Positions 51,368 to 63,739 of a stretch of 64,000 bases of DNA are shown piece after piece (within the stretch, counting starts at the first letter, position 1; each line of letters opens with the position of its first letter). The position numbers were made by a program, and so were the translations under genes. The notes beneath the pieces are model-generated. The model made no database searches and had not been told where the DNA came from. It worked only from the letters and a program-made list of their open reading frames with translations. Source of the stretch: Gautieria morchelliformis (lineage: Eukaryota > Basidiomycota > Agaricomycetes > Gomphales > Gomphaceae); contig WHVA01000247.1 in assembly GCA_015179125.1 (NCBI GenBank), forward strand, positions 1 through 64,000, read 5' to 3'.

Positions 51368-54300
51368 TCAGTACAGGCAAGATCCTGAACGGCCTCGCCT
51401 GGTCTCCGCCAATATATCTACTACTTGATCTCGCGCATCTTCTGTGTCAGGGCTGGCATCGAATGCTCTACTCGCCAGAGCCCTTCGCAACGCCAATTGC
51501 AGCTCGGCGTTCTTTGGAGATGGACTCGGCGGTGGTGAGAGAACATGCGCCTGCGTCGCTCCTCCGGCTGGGAAGATTCGGCGATAGAGGAGTGTAGCCA
51601 GGAGAAGCAAGCGAGTGTCTTTGACGGCGACCTCAGACTGCACGTCAGTGCTCCTTCCACTACCCTCACCGACACTCTCGGAGGACGATGACGAATCATC
51701 CTCCAGCTCAAACTCGAATTCATCAGATGGCAGTGTGGCTAGCACTTCCGCGGCGGGACATCTGTCAATTTTATCCAGCAAGTGCGTGAGTTCCGCCAAC
51801 GGGCCGCCGAGCTCCCTCCCAGCTGCAACTACTGTCTTCGCGTCCTTGTTATCAGAAAGTAGGGGACTGATGGCGTCACCAGTCTCGTGATCTAAATCCA
51901 CAAGACGCTGACCTGAAACCGAGGAGACGAATTGTTGTGCGGCCAGGGCGTTAGTCCGGGCGAGAACGAGGTGTGCAGCAATGCAATGCACGGGAGAAAA
52001 ATCACCCTGGTTTGACAAGTCAAAGGGTGGCGCCTCTGTCATAGAGACCATCTTTCCAGCTTCGTCGACATCTATTCCTAGGACCAACGTCTCAGAAGAA
52101 GTCTTGACGTCGGATCGCCTGGCATCTTCCCAGATCTTAGCGGCGATAGATGCCGCGAAAGGACGGGCGAGCAGTGCCAGCGTGATATTATCCGAAGGCG
52201 AGGCTGAAGGAGGGAGCTTGGATGACAAAGACAAGTAGGCCTGGACCCTGAATAGACAAGATGCATCTTTTCCTGAAGAGGTAGATGATTGAACACGGAG
52301 GCACACGGCGACTGTATATAGTACCACTTACCACGAAGCAATTCTACTTGACAAAGCTTCCGCCAGCCTCGAAGACCGATTTCATCCTGTCTCCACATAA
52401 TTTTGTCGGATGTCCTTTGTGTTGGCAACTTGCCCTGCACACTTCTCAACACGGCCGATCCCATGCTCCCAACGACAGAAAGCAGACTACCATCCGCACC
52501 AAGTGCTCGTCGTAGAGCACGCTCATCCCCTGACAACAATGCACGCTCGATCTCCACATCACGGGTTGGAGAGGTCGACACAAGACGGCCATCCGACTTC
52601 CGTGCCTCCGGGGGAGAAGTGGACGAGGAAAGAGAAGCGAAGATTAAAGTATCCGGGAATAGGCGGGTGACTCTCTTAGGGAGGTAGGGTCCAGCCAGTG
52701 ATAAGAGCAGCAACAATGACACCACCATATTCACCACTTGCAAAACATTCCAACCGGCGAGATCCGCCTGAACTGGAGTAGTATTAGGCAGCATCTGTGA
52801 GAGTACGGTACCTTCATGAGCTACGCTTTGTGACGAGGCAGGCGTGTTCGAATTGAAAAAGCTGAACAGCAGGAACGCAGCTAAGAGGTATTTGGGGGGT
52901 TGACGTTCGTCCTGTATATCTGGCGGCTGCAATACGAGATGCGGCGGAGAGGTTACAGGTGTCTCTGACACAGGATTCTTCCTTGGCCGACCACGCTTCC
53001 GTTTCTCCGCAGGAGGTGCAGGTGAAGGCTTCACCTTCCGCTCTCTCTTCTCAACACGGGCACGTTTTTTTGCACGACCGTCTTCGTCATCAGAATCGCC
53101 ATCCTCTGCATCGTCACCGTCGTCACCATCGGCATCACCATCCTCGTTGTCTTCTGCATCCTCACCAACCTCATCAGCTTCCTCACCACCAAAGCGTTCT
53201 CGCCACTCCTTTTCCCACTCACGCAGGAGCTCCGGACCGCCAACGAGGCCGGACAGAAGAGTCCGCAAACCTTTAGCTTCTCGCTTCAGACGCGTCTCCC
53301 TACGTTTTAGAGCTCTAAACCATGATCAGCCGTGGCTTGAGAAGGTAGGCGTTCAACTCACCTGATATACTCGACCGCTTTACCCAAAACAACGCCTTTG
53401 CTGTTCTTCTTGGCAGCCTTTACACCATCCACATATCCTCTTTCATTGACGACATCATCTACAGTATTGACAATCTATTAGCCCACATACTAGGTCAACG
53501 AGTCGATGACTCACCAAAGTCCCATTTTGGGGCATGAGCGCCGGTTAGACCCTTGCCTTGCGTCTGGGTTGCAGTATTCTTCTCCAATATGCGCAAAGCA
53601 GGCACCGCACGCCGTAATGCAAGAATGCGGGCGTTCAGATTGGTGCGATACCGACGTTCGATGGTTGTGTGCGAGGTCTTTGGTCGACCCATCTTTGTCA
53701 TCGTAACGGGCGCAACAGTATCTTGTGGCACTGGCGGAGGAGAAGATGCAGCTTGAGAGCTGGGGGGGGTGGGCTGGGATGTCCCAGTGATGTTCAGTGG
53801 CTGAGGTGCTGGGACAGTGGGTCGCAAACGCGGTATGGGAAGTTTAGGTTGGGGGGCCTGAGAATCTGATATGACATATTCAAAAGAACATACTGGGTAT
53901 TATAATGTGTACCGCGTACCTATTCGTGCAGCCGACACTGGCGTGATAGGTGTCTGGCCCTCCGTCGCTCCTCCGGTATTCTGGTCCACGGGAACAGCCA
54001 ACGTGATGCCAGCCGCTTCCCGCGCCTTCTGGCTAATATGTGTGAGCAGACTCAAGTCATTCGGGTTCACCCCAGCACTTGATTCCGAATCAGGTTTGGA
54101 CAGGGCAGGGCTCACGGAGCGCGATGACAGCGAGCTGGGCTTGGGTGTAGGGAGCTGAAATGGAATAGGTGATACCGGGAGAGCATCACATGGTTGTGAG
54201 AGTGTGAATTGAAATCCAGAATCATAGCTCCTGGGTGCAGCAGGCATCTGTTCCGGGGAAGACTCGCTGAAAACCGCACCTTCGAACTGCAAGGTGCTCG

Positions 54301-54622
54301 GGTCGATGGTGAATTGTTGCGAAGAGTCAGTGAGAAAGGCTGAGATGTCAGTGTCCATGTCCATCGACGGCCATTGGTTCTGCGCGAGGCTCGAGGAGAA
54401 GTTCAGGCTCGTGTTAAAATTAAGGTCATCGAGATTTTGAGGCTTCGACACTGATAATTGATCCCATACTGATCCTGTTAGCATCCAGTCGTTCCGAGGA
54501 CTGCCACTGTGCTGGGAGCTGGAATTAGAGGAGCTAGTGCTGGTATCTTCTCCTTGAGAGAGAAAATGTGGGCTGAGAACTGGATCTTCCATGTCTTCCA
54601 GATTCGAAGGCCCTGGCATCAT
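51368..54622 (-). CDS. SRE1: Sterol regulatory element-binding protein (SREBP / Sre1 type)
   Basis: Five exons: 53920-54622, 53515-53865, 53362-53458, 52332-53314 and 51368-52272 (3039 nt, 1012 aa). Ser/Thr/Gln-rich N-terminal activation region; bHLH at about residues 299-370 with the SREBP-specific tyrosine Y307 in HTTIERRYRTNLNARILALR, and the second helix GVVLGKAVEYIRALKRRE. An acidic then basic Asp/Glu/Lys/Arg linker with GRPRKN follows, then two hydrophobic segments (YLLAAFLLFSFF, VVNMVVSLLLLLSLAGPYL) that would form the ER hairpin, and a long C-terminal regulatory domain (WRKLCQVELLRG.., VLYR..-like helices). In fungi such as Cryptococcus and Schizosaccharomyces, Sre1 is cleaved under low oxygen or sterol to activate ergosterol genes. 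SCAP and protease partners are not in this window. Confidence 0.93.
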
Positions 54623-54800
54623 TGCACGACTTATAATAATCAGGGAGGCGAATGGTGGTGGTACGAGACGAGCGTCCTGGCCGGCGCGAGTTATCAGACC
54701 ACTTTTGACTGCGCCACGTGATCAGACCTCGCACCAATTTTAGAATTTATGTGAGGAAATTCTAGACGCCAACAGGTGTGACATCATTGGACTCACTACC
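54623..54800. promoter_or_regulatory. 178-bp divergent promoter between SREBP and Bin3 genes
   Basis: Head-to-head starts. Contains CACGTGATCAGA (about 54715-54726), an E-box that SREBP-like bHLH proteins could bind; autoregulation is only a possibility. Confidence 0.45.
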
Positions 54801-55903
54801 ATGTCCACCAAACTAGGCGCAAATGGAGGTCAGCCAGTTCATGGAAATTATAGAGGGTATGTATCGTTATAATCTATATGTAGTGAGTACTTTCCAGAAC
54901 TCACTAACCATTGGTCAACAAGATATTATACGAAGCGTCCCTTCGTCAAAGATCCTCGATTAGCTTTGCTTCCCTCCCAATTTTTTTCTGATGCTGTAGT
55001 CTTGGACGTAGGGTGCAATGAAGGTTGGGTGACCTGCGAAATAGGTGAATAAGGTAACAAGGGCTTGCGTGTCGGTTGGCCTCATACGTTTCCGAAGCGC
55101 AGCAATGGGGTGCAAAGAAAGTTATCGGCGTGGACATTGACCCCGAACTCATCCGAGCCGCATGGAGAAGACGGCTGACGGTGTGGTCTTTACAAACGCC
55201 AGAGGTCCCACCACATTCATATCCACCCCAGAAGAAAAGGAAGAGAGATGACACACCATCTGTTCACTTGCACAGTTACTTTCCCCAGTCGATGGAACAC
55301 ATGTTTGGCCCCCTCCCTATCCCAGGAAGAACCTTTGATTCACAAGAGAAGTTCCCCCATAATATATCTTTTCACACGGCGGACTGGGTCGAACATGGGT
55401 TGCCGGAAGATAGATCAGGATATGATATAGTCATTGCGTGGGTTCTGAACACTACGTCCGGGTCGGTTATAACTCACAAATTAACGAACTCCGTAGACTT
55501 TCAATATCCAAATGGATACATCTCAACGTCGGAGACGATGGTCTCGTCAGGTTCTTCCGTCGCGTTTCAGATGTACTGAGACGTGGGGGGAAATTTATTC
55601 TTGAACCTCAGCCATGGGAAACTTATGCTAAAGCCAAGAGAATGGACATTGTAAATGCGGCTGGTTTCCTGAGTCTGCGTTTAGCTGATTAGCCACTACA
55701 GAGGTTGAAAGAAACTGCTAACTTGTTAAAAATTCGACCAGAAGGATTTCCTGAACTGCTGGCGGAACTGGGATTTAGTAAGTGTGAGCGTCTCGGCGTG
55801 ACAGGGGAGGGCGGTGAGCCGTTTCCATCAACCAGTCGTTCTGTCCCTCTGAAATACTATCATAGGCTTTCGCAGACCTGTTGACATGTATATCAAGGAC
55901 TGA
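54801..55903 (+). CDS. Bin3-type SAM-dependent RNA methyltransferase (MePCE/BCDIN3D-like)
   Basis: Six exons: 54801-54856, 54923-55044, 55098-55437, 55497-55650, 55693-55813 and 55866-55903 (831 nt, 276 aa). Motifs: NYRGYYTKRPFVKDPRL, SAM-binding VLDVGCNEGWVTCEI, KKVIGVDIDPELIRAAWRRR, then the Bin3 signature LSISKWIHLNVGDDGL, RRGGKFILEPQPWETYAKAK, and the C-terminal RLGVTGEGGFRRPVDMYIK. The family adds a methyl cap to the 5' gamma-phosphate of small nuclear RNAs (7SK or U6) or methylates 5' phosphates of other RNAs; in fission yeast Bmc1 acts on U6 and telomerase RNA. The 42-nt intron 4 is very short. Shares a promoter with the SREBP gene. Confidence 0.93.
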
Positions 55904-56186
55904 GGCTATCAAGTGTCCACGTACTCGGGGAAATACAAGTTTCTCGGCAACGGAATTTATATTTGTCAATGCCTGGGGCTAGATGCGTAGTAGGAAGTTT
56001 AATTCTGGTGTGAACCATATATTGCACACAACCCCGTCAGCGTTGGACCAGCATTCTATTGTTCTGAAGTTCTGAAGTCACACCTGGTGTTCGATACCTT
56101 TGGCGTCTAGAGGGGAGTGATACTTTGCGGATTCATGCCATCTATCTACGGTATACTGGCAGTATCTACAGTAGCTGCCCGGCAGT
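55904..56186. other. Convergent 3' region between Bin3 and HIS5 genes
   Basis: 283 bp between stops; no gene seen. Confidence 0.5.
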
Positions 56187-57541
56187 TCACAACGCTAAGA
56201 GAGCCGTTTCCAATTGCTGCACAAGCACCTTGTTTTCTTGTGGACTTCCCACAGTTATGCGGAGACAGCCTTGGCATCCCCACTGGTCGCCTCTGAACCG
56301 GACGACGACGCCTCGGTGCTCTGCGAGCTCTCTGTATATCTACCGCATTGGTCATCTCAGCTACGAATAATTGCAGGCTGGGCAAATACAATACCTTTAA
56401 TGCCCGCGTGTTGTCCGGTGTTCCCCCTTCTCGGTCCAATACGGGGACGAGAAGGAAATTAGCATCGTTCCCGCCAAGAGGACTGGCTAGCCCCAGCTTG
56501 GAGAAGGGCGCCAGAGCTGACACAAGCTCTGATCGTGCAGTACGTAAGGACATGATTTTGTCCTGCATATTTTTCAACGAAGCAGGTGATAACGCTTGAA
56601 GTGCCAATATTGATGAAGGGGTAGAGATGTTGTAGGGCGCTTTGGTGTTGGTGAGGATTTGGATTAGAGGGGGCTGCGCTAGAGCAATACCAAGTCTAAT
56701 GGAAGGTGAGCGAGTTGCAAGCTGTTTGTAAACTACAACGAACCGGATGGCGGCCAAACCAAAACTTTTACTTAGAGTCTGCAATACGCAGATATTGGCG
56801 TATTCATGCACGAGCTGTGCTGCACTAGAGTTGGCACTGGCAAAATCTATATATGCTTCGTCCACGACGACAACCCCTTTGAAATTGGCATCGTCGAGGA
56901 TTTGACGGATGTCAGAGAGAGGTAGGACTGTTCCTGTCGGATTTCCTGGCGAACATAGAAATATGAGTTTAATCGACGGGTCTGAGGCTACCGACCTCTT
57001 GATCTGGAAAATCTGAGTTGCATTGAAACGATATTGTGGGTAACGAACACACCTCGTCGATGCTTAGCTGGAAGGTACCACTGAGAGGTACTTTGACGAT
57101 GGGAACGTCATTTACTTGCGCGCATACTGCGTACATGCCATAGGTGGGGGGTGTCGTAAGAATTTTATCGACACCGGGTGTACAGCACACTCGAATGAGA
57201 AGGTCTATGACCTCATCCGACCCAACGCCGAGAAATACATGATCAGTTCCTGGCATTTGTCGCAGGTCAGCGATCCGTGTCTTGATCTCTGTCTGGGCAG
57301 GGTCAGGGTAGCGATGCAAGTCCGTATCCGCGTATGAATCAATAATGGATGAATCATTTGAAAAGTCTATCGAGTGTCCAAGTGCATTCTCGTTCGCGTC
57401 TAGAAGGATCCCAGATTGGTAGTCGTCTCGTGCGCAGCGATATGGATGGAGTGTAAGTATATTTGGTCGGATGACTGCCTCAATATCGAAATGCTTCGGG
57501 TTTGTTTGTCTGGCATAATTTTCAAGGCCATGAATAGGCAT
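56187..57541 (-). CDS. HIS5: Histidinol-phosphate aminotransferase
   Basis: Four exons: 57053-57541, 56744-57003, 56390-56695 and 56187-56331 (1200 nt, 399 aa). Class I/II PLP aminotransferase fold: ILLDANENALG near the N-terminus, YPDPAQTEIK, FLGVGSDEVIDLL, CSPGNPTGTVLP, VVVDEAYIDFA and the PLP-binding lysine K242 in TLSKSFGLAAIR. Then ALAQPPLIQILTNTKAPYN, NDANFLLVPVL and a C-terminal VVVRFRGDQWGCQGCLRITVG. Catalyses imidazole-acetol phosphate plus glutamate to histidinol phosphate in histidine synthesis, in the cytosol. The 48-nt second intron (56696-56743) has no stop in frame, so retention would add 16 residues after AAIR; conservation argues it is removed. Confidence 0.95.
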
Positions 57542-58147
57542 AGTTTGGGGACGACTTGAGTCACAGTCAAATTTCGTGAATACGTATCTGGGCTTAGTCA
57601 GCTAACTCCGTCCGCGTTGTGACGCGTGAAGCTGGAAGGCTCGCCATTTTCTAGCGACGTGGCTATAGTTTAAGAATAAGTTGACAGAGTACCTAGCAAG
57701 TACGTGCACAGCGGCTATTTGTCGACATCGACCATCTTCACGTGTTTTACCCTGTACCAGGAGAGGTGCCCACTGGACCTTTCTCCTACACGATCAGTCC
57801 TCTGTTTTTTGACTTTTTTTCTCTTCTTTTCCACCGCACTTTGAACCAAAAAATCTCCTTAAGAAATTTGAGTAAAACTCAAAATATCTTCTGAGTATTT
57901 GCCAAATATCTCCTATCGAGATATTTAGCTTATATGTGAGCCAATATTCCAAATATTATCCAAGTCTCGGCCGGGGATATATATGGACTTGTTATTTTTG
58001 CTTCAGTGCATAGTAGTGTAAGTAATATATATATCATATACATAATGCTATGTTGCGCGTCATCACCCTCGACGCGTTGTTGACGCGTCACTGTTGCACA
58101 AAAAGTCCGATGTGCCGACTGCTACAGTTGTACCGTACCGTCAACAT
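57542..58147. other. Intergenic, A/T-rich in part, no gene
   Basis: Upstream region of HIS5 followed by A/T-rich DNA (57840-58050, with GAGATATTTAGC, TATATATATCATATAC). It may include the non-coding 5' end of the transposon remnant that starts at 58148. Confidence 0.5.
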
Positions 58148-59062
58148 GCCATCCATACGTTCACGCATCCCTGCACCCTGCCACTGCACAGACTGCAGGG
58201 GGCACTTGCTTCAGATCCCTCGCACCCGTGAGCGTCACCTCAAGCTTAGGCAGACGAGGTAAACCACGCACTCGAGCGCAAACGCCAAGCCGTGGCCCGC
58301 CAAGCTTTGAGAGACAATGAGATCTTCTCCTTATGGTCGTGATATAGCCTCGATGCACATGAGATCATCAGGGAACGCACGTCATGAGGCATCAATCACC
58401 ACGATCGGTGGCTTTGACTTTGAGCAAGGCCAATCAGGTAAGGATAAGCCCAGAATAGGCGTCTTCGATGTTCCAGCAAGTGAGGGAGATGGAATGGATT
58501 GCTGGAGTCACGATATGCAGGATACATGCAGCGAGAGCGAAGGTGAGCCTGGCCTACAGGAAAGCACAGCTCCTAGTGGGCCATCTCCATTGACCAAATG
58601 GCCACAGAGGCACATGGCAGTGCAGCTGACTCTGAGCTTTCATCTATGGCTGGGTCTCGGGGACCAACTGTGGACTTTTTTTCTGATGACTCGCTTTCTA
58701 GCTCTTTTGCTGGCGATCTTCCTGCTGGTTCCGACAATGACGACGATCTGGTTGATTTGACTCATGACCCGGCCTTTGTACAACGGGGAACCTTGTTTCC
58801 GTCTGATGATCCTTCAGCTGAGCCAGATCCATCGGACCCCGATACTCCTTTCGATCCCACTCTTCTGCCAGCTGCTTTTGCTGAACATCCCATCGTCCGC
58901 GAGGCCTATGTTCGCGCGTTTATTGCCAGCACATTTGGAGGAACCACAAATATCACAACACAAGCCATGCTAGAATCATCCCGAAGTACAATTGCTTCGT
59001 TTCTACAGCGAGACCCTGCGCTCGGCGAAATTGATCTCAAGAGCTTCGCAATCACTATCGGT
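58148..59062 (+). mobile_element. Truncated 5' end of a tnp2-type (En/Spm/CACTA-like) DNA transposon
   Basis: Starts with MPSIRSRIPAPCHCTDCRG, the Cys-containing opening typical of basidiomycete tnp2 transposase genes (recollection). Next comes a Glu/Ser/Asp-rich linker in several frames (58317-58760), then a frame from 58598 with DPTLLPAAFAEHPIVREAYV and ALGEIDLKSFAITIG, which resembles the region just before the DDE domain. The transposase core itself is absent: similarity stops at about 59062, against the coiled-coil ORF on the other strand. The frame changes between the pieces, so the gene is not intact. Confidence 0.65.
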
Positions 59063-59690
59063 ACAGTTTGTTTTTCTTGCCTTTGCCTCTCTTGTTCTTT
59101 GGGGCTGACTTTTCCTCCTCTTTTGCCTTCTTTGCGGAATGTGCGTTGACCTGCTCGGTCAACTCATCGATTATCTCATCCATATGCTCCATACGTCCCT
59201 CGATCTTGACCAGGTCCTGTTCCTGGCTCTCCACGGTAGCAGCAAATTCTTCATGGGCCGTTTGAAGAGTTTTTATTTGTTGCTGTATGTCCTCCCCAAT
59301 GTTTATGGCCTTTTTGACGCGATTCTCAAGCGCCGGCAATGAAACCGACTCGAGGATGTGACCATTCGACTTCATTGCGGCAACTGTAGCCTGCAGTTCG
59401 GTCAGCGCATCGGTAAGACTTTTCATACCCGTTATTCCTTTGTTGCCTGCTAATACACCTTGCTGGACCCTCACAGACCCAGCCACTGACCCGGAGGAAG
59501 CACCAGCTAGGATCGGTGCTGGACGCATGAAAGTGCGTTTCGGTTTCGGTGAGATAGACCTATTCTCATCTTCAGCTGCTTCCTCTTCACCTCTATCTTT
59601 GTCCAGCTTTCTTTTCAATGACCTAGAAGCCGGATGCGGTGGGAAAATAGCGCCAGTACGGCGCGGCGTAGCAAACGGCTGTTTAGGCAT
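59055..59690 (-). CDS. Coiled-coil protein of unknown function (211 aa), single exon
   Basis: Intact 211-codon frame. N-terminal basic/Pro-rich region (MPKQPFATPRRTGAIFPP, KRKLDKDRG), a Ser/Gly/Val linker, then a long coiled coil (about residues 95-190: LTDALTELQATVAAMKS, GEDIQQQIKTLQTAHEEF, IEGRMEHMDEIIDELTEQV) and a Lys-rich tail GKGKKNKLYR. Probably nuclear or DNA-associated by its basic ends (inference). It abuts the tnp2 remnant with a few bases of overlap on the opposite strand. Either an accessory gene of a mobile element or a host gene hit by the transposon. Family not recognised. Confidence 0.6.
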   Translation of the reverse strand: MPKQPFATPRRTGAIFPPHPASRSLKRKLDKDRGEEEAAEDENRSISPKPKRTFMRPAPILAGASSGSVAGSVRVQQGVLAGNKGITGMKSLTDALTELQATVAAMKSNGHILESVSLPALENRVKKAINIGEDIQQQIKTLQTAHEEFAATVESQEQDLVKIEGRMEHMDEIIDELTEQVNAHSAKKAKEEEKSAPKNKRGKGKKNKLYR

Positions 59691-62466
59691 CAGGAAGAAG
59701 ATAAATCACCCTTTCAACGATTAAGTCACACCTGTATTTACTTATATAGTTCTACTCATACCTTCTGCAGAAGGTACTAACCTTTTTGAGACAACTCCAC
59801 TCAACGTCCGCTGCGCACACGCACGCGCATGCCTTCATTCTCAGCTCTTCCTTCGTCTCAGATCCATGTGTATATTATTATTATTGCACACTGCAGGTGG
59901 CCAGTGCATCAGAACAATTTATTTTATTTTATTTTTCATTGTCGAGCGTGATCAGTGGCTGGAGCGGCGGCCCCGCTAAATATTATTTTACCAGAATTAT
60001 ATTAATAATAAATATATTGGGGCGATCCTTGGTTAATATGTAGCAGGAACGCGGTAAGAACGTCGACATTTACCCAAGTATCGAGTCCGCGCTATTCGGT
60101 GAAAACGTTGAGGATATCCCGTAGATACGTAGAATATCATCTGGATTTCTAAGTCAGGTATTTAAAGCAAAGTGCGGTGTTCGTGGGGTTGGGAAGATGA
60201 AATAACGGGCTGGAGGGAATTATGCATTAAACCTCACAGACCTTTATCGGAAAGCCTCCTGATCACGTTTAATCCAAATCAGGTGTCAAATTGAATCGTC
60301 TCGAAATTTCAAGAGCTGCTAGGACCGTCAGGCGTTGAATTTTATTTATTTATTTAAGTACGTCGCTCTGACTCCATCTCAGCACCACTTATTCCAATCT
60401 TTCTGAAGCCTCCCCGCCCCTCCCCTTCCGTCTTCCGACTCATTCCAACCCCAGTGAGTATGTGTATTCATTGCAGTGTATCTCGATCTTCTACCCTACC
60501 CAATATTTGCCTCTGCAGCATCCAGATTCTAGTAAAGGCCGGTGATATTTGGATTCTCAGTATATGGGAGGTATATAACTACATTCAATGCGGGCGATAT
60601 ATGCAGGAGGTCCATGGAGGAGGGGGAGGTGAAGAATTTACGTTTTCTTCACTCGTAGAGAAAGCGGAATTCCTCATTTCCCCTCCGCTTCCCGACCACG
60701 TCTTCTTCATTCACCACATCGACTTGGATGGTTCCATGAAGCAAAGCGAATATCGTCACCACCCCCATCCATCTCAGTACTCGCTCTACCCTCATGCATA
60801 TTCACGCAATTCAAGTTGATCCCTGTGCTCATACCTATTTCAATCGGTGACAAATTCCACGCTGAGCTTCGGCCTTCCCTATGCCAGCTCACACCACGTG
60901 GGTCCTGACGATGATATTTGAGGGAGTAATTGTTACGAATACAGATATGCAAACCCACATCATCACCTATGCCACCTCATACCATCCTGTCCCTACCGAA
61001 TGCTTTCCCAGTAGACCCCGAGCCCTCATACACACCCGCACCCCATTCCAGGTCGTTCACTGATCCGTGGACTGACACTCGACTCATAGATCCGCGGACG
61101 AACCCATAGCCATGAATGGAAGGCCGAGCCCGAGCAACCCCGATCCGAGGAGTGGCACGACGATCCGTCCATCACATAATAGACTTTCTTTTCTTTTCTT
61201 CTCAATTCTCCATCTACTCTTCTGATATAAAACCATACCGACGCTACACGATCAGATAAGATATGCAGAAACTGCAGCACCCAGCTCTTCATTCTGCGGG
61301 TGCTGATCCACACATATTCCCCCACACGAACCGGAGCTATCATCCCTGTCGAGACTCGCCTCCCAAACATGGCAACGTGTACTCTAAAAACCTTAGTCTA
61401 TTGAACTCACCAGCTTCGAAAATCTTGTTGATCTGAGACGCATATATCTGCGTAGTTACTGCCTGAGTGCGCGTATACCCTGCGTTCACTCAAATTGTCC
61501 ATTTTTGATCTTGAACTCGATTCACCTTCATTGACGTTTGAATCCTATACCTATCTGAGTCTACATTCAATCTATCTTAACTCTTTTCAGTAATTCTGAC
61601 TACCATCGAACTTGGAGTCCCAGTGTCTGTTACGCACACCACTTCTTCATGTGCTCACTACCACCTGTGGCCATGGCCGTTGCTTACTTTGAATACAGGG
61701 TCCCCAACCGCTTGAAAGGTGTCGTGAATACCTTCTGCGATACATTGAAGGTGGCCAGCCTAAAGTCACCGTCGAAAGACTGACCTTGGGCGAGATATTT
61801 ACACTCACCAAGGTGATGGTTATGATTCACGGCCAGTAGCATACTCAGCAGATATCAAGACTATCAGTTATCGTTCAGTGTTTTTCTGCCTTCCATCGGC
61901 CCGTGTCGTTATTTCTCATCGCCGAAGTTAACTTCCTCAGATGGGCTGTTATATGTTTCAGAAACCAAGACACTGGCGCCATACTATCGCGAAATGAGCA
62001 TGAGGCTCCGTCATCGCTCTCCTCACCACAATTATATGGCGCCTCCTTCTCCTCCCAGCTTGTAACAACTATATGTGCACGTATCTGTGTTATAACGCAG
62101 TCTTTCTCTTCTGACATACGGTGTTTCTGTCAACGCGTGCGTCAAACATATGTTCACTCAGAAACTTTCTGAGTGCACATGTGTTTGAAGTACGGCGCAC
62201 TCATACACCGGTCCATCCTCATCATTTGACCAATGATAGGTATGTACGGTACAGTGGAGGTCGGGTCCCAGTCATCACCGCCTTAACATACCTTCTACAT
62301 AGTAAATAGTTTGGAAGCATTAATTTGCGCGAGAACTTGTGTGTGGAAGGCCTGCGGTCATGAGTCATCTTGCAAGCACCAGGAAACGCATTCTGCTTAT
62401 GACGGTGAACCTGCAGCTGTTCTCGATCTTATCGGGACCTGGTTGTTTATAGTTGAATGATCAACA
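59691..62466. other. 2.8-kb gene-poor region
   Basis: No convincing gene on either strand; frames are short and without motifs. Contains A/T simple sequence (59876-60020, 60335-60360, TTTATTTATTTA) and pyrimidine-rich stretches (60400-60430, 61180-61210). Confidence 0.55.
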
Positions 62467-62880
62467 GTCGACTCCCTCCTACTAGCGCATTACGCATACC
62501 TCTCGGGATAGCCCCGGAGGTATGCGTTATCAGGGAGTATGGGGTACTCGAGAGATGGCTGAGCGCGCAAAATTTGGGTTCATTAAATAGTTTATTCACG
62601 TAGTTTACATTCATTCTATTATACCACCAGAACATGTTGATGTGTCGGGTACTGAATCGGCTGTCCAGCCGCTGACCAAGACTCTTATTGGAGCTTCGCA
62701 GCATGCCGGCCTGCCAGTTTCGGATAGATTATGTAAGATAATTTCCTATTTTGGTGCTGGGGTGATCATAACCAATACCTAGGGTTGGATAATGCAAAAT
62801 ATGTATGGGGTATGGCCTATGGGTTATGGTCACCAAATCCCCGCAAACCAACACGGGAAATCCATTAGGAGGGAGTCGAC
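62467..62880. mobile_element. Candidate MITE with 15-bp terminal inverted repeats
   Basis: Left end GTCGACTCCCTCCTA (62467-62481) is the exact reverse complement of TAGGAGGGAGTCGAC (62866-62880), enclosing 414 bp. Inside is a strong hairpin (about 62488-62527: ACGCATACCTC..GAGGTATGCGT) and a second inverted pair (GGTGATCATAACC near 62761, GGTTATGGTCACC near 62824). No protein coding. No clear target duplication, which keeps confidence moderate. Confidence 0.5.
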
Positions 62881-63739
62881 CGTAATTATGTTATACACTT
62901 AAGGCCACTATCCCCTGGCTTGCAAGGCGTCATGAACGGCTGCACTGTGATCAGCATTTTAATTGACTATAACCTGAATAGTATAGTATGCCAGTCAGCC
63001 CGCAGTCAGGTTTGCTGCGATCAGAATGAGACAAGTCGTTTCCGTTGCTCGATCGACAACATTACTACTGTAACATAATAATCAATTGTAATCCAGGCAA
63101 CTTACTTCTAAGCAAACTCTTCAGCGTACTTTCTTACTATAATGGACAACATCGATCCCCACAGCTAGCATGCATGTTGGCGTCTTCGGTGTGGGGCTTG
63201 CCTGACTCGAAAGACGCACAACACACGAGGCTCGGCCTGTCTCCAACGTTACCACCTCGAGTAGGTCATGTGTTGTCTTCACGGACAGCCATATAGCAGT
63301 TCCAACTTACCATCTACCATATCTGGCCTTATGAGGCATATCAGGCCATATATGAGTCTTCGGATTTTTCCGATCTTCCATTTGAGGAGGCAATTCTAAC
63401 TATAAACCAGCCACGTGTCATTCGGATCGGAGCGTTCAAAACTTCTGAGGAAGACCGCATGCATCCTTCCGTGTTTCCGTGTCCACCTTGAGATGCGAAG
63501 CTGTCGTTGCCACGGCGTGTTTTGCATTGAACAAAACTTTTACTATCTAGGAGCGTTAGTAGTTACGTAAGCCTTCGACATGCGCTTTCCGCCCACGCCG
63601 CATGCTTCAGACGTGGCTGGATAAATAGAATGCTGCACTCAGTTCCTAAGCCTCTTCATTGTAAGGCTTAGCACCGGCTCATAACCCCTTCCAATCCTTA
63701 ACCGTCATTCGTTTGTTCCCTCCACGTCCTCTCAGAGCT
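62881..63739. other. Intergenic upstream of the GH18 gene
   Basis: No gene seen. Contains near-palindromic GGCCTTATGAGGCATATCAGGCC (63334-63356) and an ATAAATAG TATA-like element at about 63621, some 118 bp before the GH18 start codon. Confidence 0.45.

Noticed and set aside
60454-62309. Several 60-120-codon frames on both strands
   Set aside because: No family resemblance, no consistent splice structure and His/Tyr/Ser-rich random-looking composition.
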